The notes beneath the pieces were generated by a model. The model searched no databases, had not been told where the DNA came from, and saw only the letters and a program-made list of their open reading frames with translations. From NCBI GenBank assembly GCA_023151115.1, contig JAKLJP010000005.1, positions 186,001-250,000 of the forward strand: a DNA stretch of 64,000 nt, written 5' to 3'. Positions 59,565 to 64,000 of this stretch are shown one piece after another. The stretch's first letter is position 1. Every line of letters starts with the position of its first letter. This stretch comes from Anaerolineae bacterium (GTDB taxonomy: Bacteria; Chloroflexota; Anaerolineae; 4572-78; J111). Made by a program: the position numbers and the translations under genes.

Positions 59565-60857
59565 ATGTTGACCGAGTCTCTTTTGCTGCAACCAACCCTA
59601 CAACGCGATGAACGGCTCCAGGCGCTTTATCACTTGGCGGTCGAGTTATCCGCTTTACGCAGCCTGGAGTCGGTATTGAATACCGCCCTGCGGCACTGCC
59701 TGGATTTAACCGGCTCGCAGTTTGGCTTTGTCGGCCTGAATACGGCGGATAACCGGGCTATGGATGTGGTGGCTATCCAGGGCTTTCATCCCTCGGAGCA
59801 TTTCTACCAGCACAACCACCTCATCCCGCTGCGGCCCAACATTTTTGCCAGGGTGGTGCTCGAAAACCGGCCGGTGCGCTCACTCGATGCCGCCACCGAC
59901 CCGCAGCGAGTCGGCCAACCTCACGGCCATCCCCGCGTAGGCGCCTTTCTGGGCGTCCCCTTACGCATCCGCGATGTGCCGATGGGCATGATTGGCCTGG
60001 CTAACCGCCCTTCGCCTTACGACGACGAGCACGAGCAGCTTTTAATGACCTACGCCGCTCAGGTGGCGATTGTTATTCGCAACGCTCAACTCTACGAGCA
60101 GTTGACCGCTGCCAATGAAGCGCTGGAGCGCAAAGTAGCCAACCGCACCCAAGAGTTGGAGGAAGCTAAAGAAGCATTGGCCCAAAAGGCGGTTCAGCTT
60201 CAACAATTGCTCACCGAAACGGTGGCGGTGCAGGAACGAGAACGGCAGCGTATCAGCCAGGATATGCATGACGGAACCAACCAGTTGCTTATCGGGGCGA
60301 TGCTGGAGCTAAAATCGGCCCGCGAACGGCTGACTACTGGCAACCTGGCTGGAGCAGACACGTCTTTGAAAACTGTCCAGGACATCCTGCGGCGAGTGGA
60401 GTCCGAAACCAAACGCATCATCTACGACCTGCGCCCGCCCACCCTCGACGCCCTGGGCCTGGCCCCGGCTATCCGCCGCTACGCCGAGCGATTTCAACAA
60501 TACACCGGCCTGCCCTGCGCGGTGCAGGTTTTGGGCGAGCCAACCCGTCTGCCCGCCAAAGTAGAAATCAGCCTTTACCGGCTCATGCAGGAAGCTTTAC
60601 AAAATGTCAGCGCCCACGCTCAGGCCAACCGGGCCGAGGTGATTATCACCTTTGCCCCCCATCTGCTCAAATTAGTGATTATGGATGATGGCCGCGGCTT
60701 TGATCTGGCCGCCGCCCGGCAAAATCCACAGGGCAGTTTTGGCCTGCTCAGTATGCAAGAGCGGGCGGAGAGTTTGGGAGGACGGTTGATGATTCAGACC
60801 CAAAAGGGGCAAGGGACGCAGGTGGAGTTGGTAGTGCCCATTCAGACGAATAGTTAA
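59565..60857 (+). CDS. GAF-domain histidine kinase (NarL/DesK-type, HisKA_3)
   Basis: A 430-residue protein. A GAF domain (about 30-172; VLNTALRHCLDLTGSQFGFVGL, GRVGAFLGVPLRI-like GAFLGVPLRIRDVPMGMIGLANRP) is followed by a coiled coil (about 178-225), the H-box ERERQRISQDMHDGTNQLL with H235, and the ATPase domain (LYRLMQEALQNVSAHAQA; MDDGRGFDL; GSFGLLSMQERAESLGGRL). There is no membrane segment, so it senses a cytoplasmic signal through GAF. It begins 4 bases after the damaged nuclease gene and is paired with the regulator 8 bases on. Confidence 0.92.
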   Translation: MLTESLLLQPTLQRDERLQALYHLAVELSALRSLESVLNTALRHCLDLTGSQFGFVGLNTADNRAMDVVAIQGFHPSEHFYQHNHLIPLRPNIFARVVLENRPVRSLDAATDPQRVGQPHGHPRVGAFLGVPLRIRDVPMGMIGLANRPSPYDDEHEQLLMTYAAQVAIVIRNAQLYEQLTAANEALERKVANRTQELEEAKEALAQKAVQLQQLLTETVAVQERERQRISQDMHDGTNQLLIGAMLELKSARERLTTGNLAGADTSLKTVQDILRRVESETKRIIYDLRPPTLDALGLAPAIRRYAERFQQYTGLPCAVQVLGEPTRLPAKVEISLYRLMQEALQNVSAHAQANRAEVIITFAPHLLKLVIMDDGRGFDLAAARQNPQGSFGLLSMQERAESLGGRLMIQTQKGQGTQVELVVPIQTNS

Positions 60858-60865
60858 AAGTAGCA

Positions 60866-61510
60866 ATGACCCAAATTCGCATCTTGGTCGTGGATGACCA
60901 TCAAATTGTGCGGCAGGGTATTCGCAGCCTGCTCTCCAACTACCCCGATTTCGACATCGTCGGAGAGGCGGCGGATGGCGCAGCAGCGTTGGGTCAAGTT
61001 CAGCAGTTGGCCCCGGATGTAACCCTGCTCGACATCCGTATGCCCGGCGAGTCGGGATTGGAGGTGCTGCGGCAGATCCGGCAGGTTCAGCCGGAGGCCA
61101 AAGTCTTGATGCTGACCTCGTTTGACGATGAGGAGTATGTGCTGGAAGCGCTGCGGGCCGGGGCGCAGGGCTTTGTGCTTAAAAATGTCTCGGATGAGAT
61201 GTTGGTTCGGGCCATCCACGCCGTTTGCCGGGGCGAACACGCCTTCAGCCCGCAAATCACCGAACAGGTGGTGCGCTGGGTTACGGCTGCGCCTGCGCCT
61301 CCCGTCCCTCCGAAAAAACCCGTTTTTGAACCGGACGAACAGCAAATTCTGCATCTGCTGGTCGAAGGGGCCAGCAATACGGCCATCGCCGCCCAACTCT
61401 ACCTCAGCCACACCACCCTCAAACGTAAACTCCGCAAAATCTTTGCCAAAATGGAAGTGGACACCCGCGCTCAGGCAGCGGCTGAAGCCGTCCGGCGGGG
61501 ATTGGTCTAA
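60866..61510 (+). CDS. LuxR/NarL-family response regulator
   Basis: A 214-residue regulator. The receiver has VVDDHQIVRQGIRSLL, phosphoacceptor D56 in VTLLDIRMPGESG, and LTSFDDEEYVLEALRAGAQGFVLKNV. The C-terminal helix-turn-helix reads EGASNTAIAAQLYLSHTTLKRKLRKIFAKMEVDTRAQAAAEAVRRG. It is the partner of the preceding kinase and may govern the molybdenum-hydroxylase genes downstream, although no binding site was found. Confidence 0.93.
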   Translation: MTQIRILVVDDHQIVRQGIRSLLSNYPDFDIVGEAADGAAALGQVQQLAPDVTLLDIRMPGESGLEVLRQIRQVQPEAKVLMLTSFDDEEYVLEALRAGAQGFVLKNVSDEMLVRAIHAVCRGEHAFSPQITEQVVRWVTAAPAPPVPPKKPVFEPDEQQILHLLVEGASNTAIAAQLYLSHTTLKRKLRKIFAKMEVDTRAQAAAEAVRRGLV

Positions 61511-61618
61511 GCTGGCAAAATGGCCCATGTGGGCCAACCAATCCGGCCCTGTTGGTACTTGTTTAGGGTTAGCATCTTGGGTATTATTCCCGTCCAGCCA
61601 CTTTCCGAAATTTGCAAC

Positions 61619-61712
61619 TTGTCATTTCGAGGCCGTAGACCGATGCGAAGCGTCCTTATAGCGCTGCATAGGTGTCAAAGATTTCTCCCCGCTTCGCGGG
61701 TCGAAATGACAT
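61619..61712. repeat. Palindromic repeat TGTCATTTCGA...TCGAAATGACA
   Basis: Outer arms TGTCATTTCGA and TCGAAATGACA enclose GATGCGAAGCG and CCCCGCTTCGCGGG. This interspersed type is common in several bacterial phyla. Confidence 0.75.
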
Positions 61713-61758
61713 ACCTGCGCAGTTACCGAAATTTAATGGTTCACCGTACGGAGTCCCG

Positions 61759-62208
61759 ATGGAGCTAGCAAGCACTTATACATTTGACGCGCCACGCGAT
61801 ACGGTTTGGCAAACCTTGATGGACCCGGCGGTTCTAGCCAAAGTGATGCCTGGCTGCGAAAAACTGGAGTTGGTTGAAGCCAACCAGTACAAGGGAATTT
61901 TGAATGTGCGCGTTGGGCCGGTCCAGGGCAAGTTTGAGGGGCTGGTCACGATTACCAACGTCAACGCCCCCGAAAGTTACGCCATTCAGGTAGATGGCAA
62001 AGGCGCAGCCGGGTTTATGAAAGGCACGGGCGTTATTCGCCTGGAGCCGCAGGGCGACTCGACCCTGATGCATTATGCAGGCCAGGCCCAGGTCGGTGGG
62101 CGGATTGCCAGCGTCGGCCAGCGCCTGCTCGACAGCACCGCCAAAGCTCTCTCCCGCCAGAGCCTGGAAGGGCTGCACGAACAGGTCAAAGCGCGGCTGG
62201 GCGGCTAA
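61759..62208 (+). CDS. CoxG-like SRPBCC protein
   Basis: A 149-residue protein: MELASTYTFDAPRDTVWQTLMDPAVLAKVMPGCEKLELVEANQYKGILNVRVGPVQGKFEGLVTITNV is the CoxG/SRPBCC opening, and GTGVIRLEPQGDSTLMHYAGQAQVGGRIASVGQRLLDSTAKAL continues it. CoxG proteins help recruit or mature CO-dehydrogenase-type enzymes at the membrane; this one lacks the long hydrophobic C-terminal anchor of classical CoxG. An upstream GTG start in the repeat is less plausible. It leads the hydroxylase gene group. Confidence 0.85.
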   Translation: MELASTYTFDAPRDTVWQTLMDPAVLAKVMPGCEKLELVEANQYKGILNVRVGPVQGKFEGLVTITNVNAPESYAIQVDGKGAAGFMKGTGVIRLEPQGDSTLMHYAGQAQVGGRIASVGQRLLDSTAKALSRQSLEGLHEQVKARLGG

Positions 62209-62213
62209 AAAGG

Positions 62214-62274
62214 TAGTAAGTAGCAAAGTTGCAGGGTCGCATAATTTCCCTGTCTATTGTCTACTTTTCACGGG
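62214..62274. repeat. Composite repeat of gtagtaagtagc units
   Basis: aggtagtaagtagcaaagttg faces tgtctattgtctacttttc, imperfect. Further bases to 62374 include gcgcccgaaggggcgaaa, no gene. Confidence 0.45.
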
Positions 62275-62374
62275 AGGTGACAATCACTAAATTTACAATC
62301 TAAAATCGAAAATCTCGTCGCTTCCGACGCGCCCGAAGGGGCGAAATCTAAAATCCAAAGAAGGGGGTTAGTTT

Positions 62375-63244
62375 ATGATTCCAGGCAAGTTTGAATATTT
62401 TGCTCCGGCTACCTTACCCGAAGCGGTCAAGCTGCTGTCCGAAAAAGGGTATGGGGCCAAAATCCTGGCCGGAGGCCAAAGTCTCATTCCGGCCATGCGC
62501 TTTCGACTGGCGCAGCCGGAAATCCTGATTGATATCAATCGGATTGACGGCTTGAGTTATATCAAAGAAGAGAACGGCCACCTGGTCATCGGAGCGATGA
62601 CCCGCGAGGCCGAACTCGATGCCAATCCCTTGATTCACCAAAAATATCCCCTCCTGGCCGATACGGCCAAAGTGATTGCCGACCCGCTGGTACGCAATAT
62701 GGCTACCGTCGGCGGCAACCTGGCCCACGCCGACCCGGCCAACGATCACCCCGCGACCATGCTGGCCTATAACGCCTCCGTCGTCGCCGCCGGGCCTGGC
62801 GGCGAGCGCACCATCCCCATTGACGAATTTTTTGTTGACCTGTTCACCAGCAGCCTGGCCGAAAATGAAATACTGAAAGAAATCCGTATCCCCACCCCGC
62901 CTGCCGGAAGCGGCGGCGCGTACCTCAAATTGGAACGCAAGGTGGGCGATTATGCCGTCGCAGCGGTAGCCGTCCAACTGACCGTAGCCGGCAACACCTG
63001 CCAGTCTATTCGCATCGGGCTGACCAATGTCTCCCCCACGCCCATGCGAGCCGCCAACGCCGAGGCCGCCCTCGCCGGACAACCCCTTACCGAAGACAAC
63101 ATCAAAGCCGCGGGAGCTGCCGCCGCCCAGGAGTGTGAACCTTCAGCCGATTTGCGCGGCTCGGAGGATTACAAGCGCGACATCGTGCGCGTGCTCACCA
63201 TTCGGGCTATCAATAAAGCGATAGAACGAGCGAAGACAAGCTAA
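62375..63244 (+). CDS. FAD-binding medium subunit of a molybdenum hydroxylase (CoxM-like)
   Basis: A 289-residue protein. AKILAGGQSLIPAMRFRLAQPEILIDINRI (about 28-57) and TVGGNLAHADPANDHPATMLA (about 112-132) are the two FAD-binding motifs of the CoxM/xanthine dehydrogenase medium-subunit family; the C-terminal domain (YLKLERKVGDYAVAAVAVQL) follows. It transfers electrons from the iron-sulfur subunit to FAD. The order M, S, then a large subunit is that of cox-type operons. Confidence 0.92.
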   Translation: MIPGKFEYFAPATLPEAVKLLSEKGYGAKILAGGQSLIPAMRFRLAQPEILIDINRIDGLSYIKEENGHLVIGAMTREAELDANPLIHQKYPLLADTAKVIADPLVRNMATVGGNLAHADPANDHPATMLAYNASVVAAGPGGERTIPIDEFFVDLFTSSLAENEILKEIRIPTPPAGSGGAYLKLERKVGDYAVAAVAVQLTVAGNTCQSIRIGLTNVSPTPMRAANAEAALAGQPLTEDNIKAAGAAAAQECEPSADLRGSEDYKRDIVRVLTIRAINKAIERAKTS

Positions 63245-63330
63245 AACGTGAAACGTAACGGTCGAAGGCAAAATCGCCTTTGTCCATCAGTCATTACGTT
63301 TTACGCATTACGCTTTACAGGTCAACAGTT
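63242..63330. repeat. Composite hairpin repeat of aaacgtgaaacgtaa units
   Basis: aaaacgtgaaacgtaacgg faces cattacgttttacgcatta and cgctttac; lies in the M-S gap, adjoining the CoxM-like stop. Confidence 0.6.
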
Positions 63331-63379
63331 CTATTTTGGACAGTTTAAGAGTTACCTGAACTTACAAAGGAGTAAAGCT

Positions 63380-63853
63380 ATGGGCTATCCAATTACAGTG
63401 ACGGTGAACGGGCAGCAATATTCCCAGGAAGTCGAGCCGCGCTTGCTGCTGGTTCACTTTATCCGCGAAAACCTCAATTTGACCGGCACGCACATCGGCT
63501 GCGATACCACCAGTTGCGGGGCGTGTACAGTCATCATGGACGGCAAAGCCGTCAAAAGCTGCACTATTTTTGCCGTCCAGGCCAACGGCCGCAGCCTCGA
63601 AACCATCGAGGGCCTGGCAAATGGGGCGCTGCACCCGCTGCAAGAGGGCTTCTGGGAAAAGCACGGCCTGCAATGCGGTTACTGCACCCCCGGCATGATC
63701 ATGAGCGCCAAAGCCTTTTTGGCCCAAAACCCCACCCCCTCCGAAGAGGAAATCCGCTGGGCCATCTCCGGCAACCTGTGCCGCTGCACCGGCTATGTCA
63801 AGATAGTGGAAGCGATTCAATACGCGGCGGAGAAAATGCAGGCTAAGGCGTAG
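63380..63853 (+). CDS. [2Fe-2S] small subunit of a molybdenum hydroxylase (CoxS-like)
   Basis: A 157-residue protein starting [14 protein letters not shown], behind aaaggag. The plant-type ferredoxin motif [21 protein letters not shown] (about 43-63) and the second cluster [12 protein letters not shown]...[13 protein letters not shown] (about 101-150) are intact. It carries electrons from the molybdenum site to FAD. The in-frame 44 codons upstream are repeat-derived and omitted. Confidence 0.95.
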   Translation: MGYPITVTVNGQQYSQEVEPRLLLVHFIRENLNLTGTHIGCDTTSCGACTVIMDGKAVKSCTIFAVQANGRSLETIEGLANGALHPLQEGFWEKHGLQCGYCTPGMIMSAKAFLAQNPTPSEEEIRWAISGNLCRCTGYVKIVEAIQYAAEKMQAKA

Positions 63854-63932
63854 AAGATCAATTGTGAATTGTGAATTGTGAATGAGTAATAGCAAATCGT
63901 AAATCGTAAATCCAAAATCGTAAATCGGAGGT
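63853..63932. repeat. Tandem repeat of attgtga and taaatcg units
   Basis: aattgtgaattgtgaattg, then aatcgtaaatcgtaaatcc; ends at the Shine-Dalgarno of the next gene. Confidence 0.55.
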
Positions 63933-63935
63933 ATT

Positions 63936-64000
63936 ATGCCTGTACCGCATAAAAGAGAAAACAAAATTGCCGAAGCGCCGCCGGGGGTGACGATTTCGGC
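63936..64000 (+). CDS. Start of a large molybdopterin-subunit gene (CoxL-like), truncated by window edge
   Basis: ATG behind cggaggtatt opens MPVPHKRENKIAEAPPGVTIS. Position after M- and S-subunit genes predicts the molybdopterin-binding large subunit, but too few residues are visible to tell CO, aldehyde or xanthine dehydrogenase. Confidence 0.5.
   Translation, partial: MPVPHKRENKIAEAPPGVTIS

Noticed and set aside
60866..61510. ANTAR-type EutV regulator
   Set aside because: The output domain is a LuxR helix-turn-helix, not ANTAR, and the gene is 13 kb from the eut locus.
63248..63379. N-terminal extension of the CoxS-like protein
   Set aside because: The in-frame upstream codons are composite-repeat DNA; the ATG at 63380 has an aaaggag and the family's normal N-terminus.
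1..64000. rRNA and tRNA genes
   Set aside because: No cloverleaf-like segment or rRNA signature was noticed on reading; a dedicated tRNA scan would be needed to exclude a single tRNA in a gap.

Overview
The window most resembles a chromosome segment of a Chloroflexota-type bacterium (Anaerolineae-like), GC-rich. The inference rests on a fused transaldolase/phosphoglucose isomerase, a multi-domain metzincin-cohesin protein, a LysM/glycosidase-like cell-surface protein, an NrfHA nitrite reductase, and very many short composite hairpin repeats between genes. No rRNA, tRNA or CRISPR was seen, so the lineage call is moderate at best.

Layout. 1-3900 (mostly minus strand): a truncated CcmF, CcmE, the ammonia-forming nitrite reductase NrfA/NrfH and an adjacent Crp/Fnr regulator with a palindrome between it and nrfH. 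3946-11650: secreted TolB-like and VP-rich proteins, a quinone/aromatic-stress pair (VOC dioxygenase + carboxylesterase) behind a consensus promoter with an operator-like palindrome, then small membrane and methyltransferase genes. 11650-19062: metzincin-cohesin protease, SulP-STAS-rhodanese fusion, GlpX, and the infC-rpmI-rplT translation operon, with infC apparently starting at AUA. 19167-29323: LysM/DUF4015 protein, slipin, alpha/beta hydrolase, Tal-Pgi fusion, a repeat-flanked broken four-helix-bundle gene, an SDR and a CBS-DUF294 signalling protein.

29644-47533 is the centrepiece: an ethanolamine-utilisation bacterial microcompartment (BMC) locus. In order: ethanolamine permease with a structured, terminator-bearing leader, a class I amidotransferase, an SDR, EutA, a repeat-flanked GxxExxY gene, EutB, a PmeII-like restriction-modification pair plus a methyltransferase, EutC, EutL, EutE with a C-terminal encapsulation-type helix, a BMC-H shell protein, EutQ, EutJ, a tandem-BMC shell protein, an intact ISKra4-like insertion sequence, and a 123-aa protein that joins an EutQ-like N-terminal motif to C-terminal amphipathic helices through a poly-proline linker. 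No pentameric vertex protein, phosphotransacylase, alcohol dehydrogenase or cobalamin adenosyltransferase is present in the window. The predicted flow is ethanolamine to acetaldehyde plus ammonia (EutBC, reactivated by EutA), acetaldehyde to acetyl-CoA (EutE), with EutQ as an acetate-kinase-type enzyme.

47594-56389: membrane protein, ABM monooxygenase, Uma2/RHH pair, then a polyamine-type ABC transporter (permeases, ATPase, aldehyde dehydrogenase, binding lipoprotein) on the minus strand, suggesting broader amine catabolism. 56643-59560: a divergent, promoter-equipped DNA methylase with two zinc ribbons plus a frameshifted PD-(D/E)xK candidate nuclease. 59565-64000: a GAF histidine kinase/LuxR regulator pair followed by CoxG-, CoxM-, CoxS- and the start of a large-subunit-like gene of a molybdenum hydroxylase (CO/aldehyde/xanthine dehydrogenase family).

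The most pervasive unexplained signal is a class of intergenic hairpins whose arms are short tandem units specific to each locus (for example cacagag, gtagcaag, acgtgatgcgtgat, gagatt). They occur in about 20 places, flank two small orphan genes, host the IS insertion in a loop and in places are read through as protein linkers.
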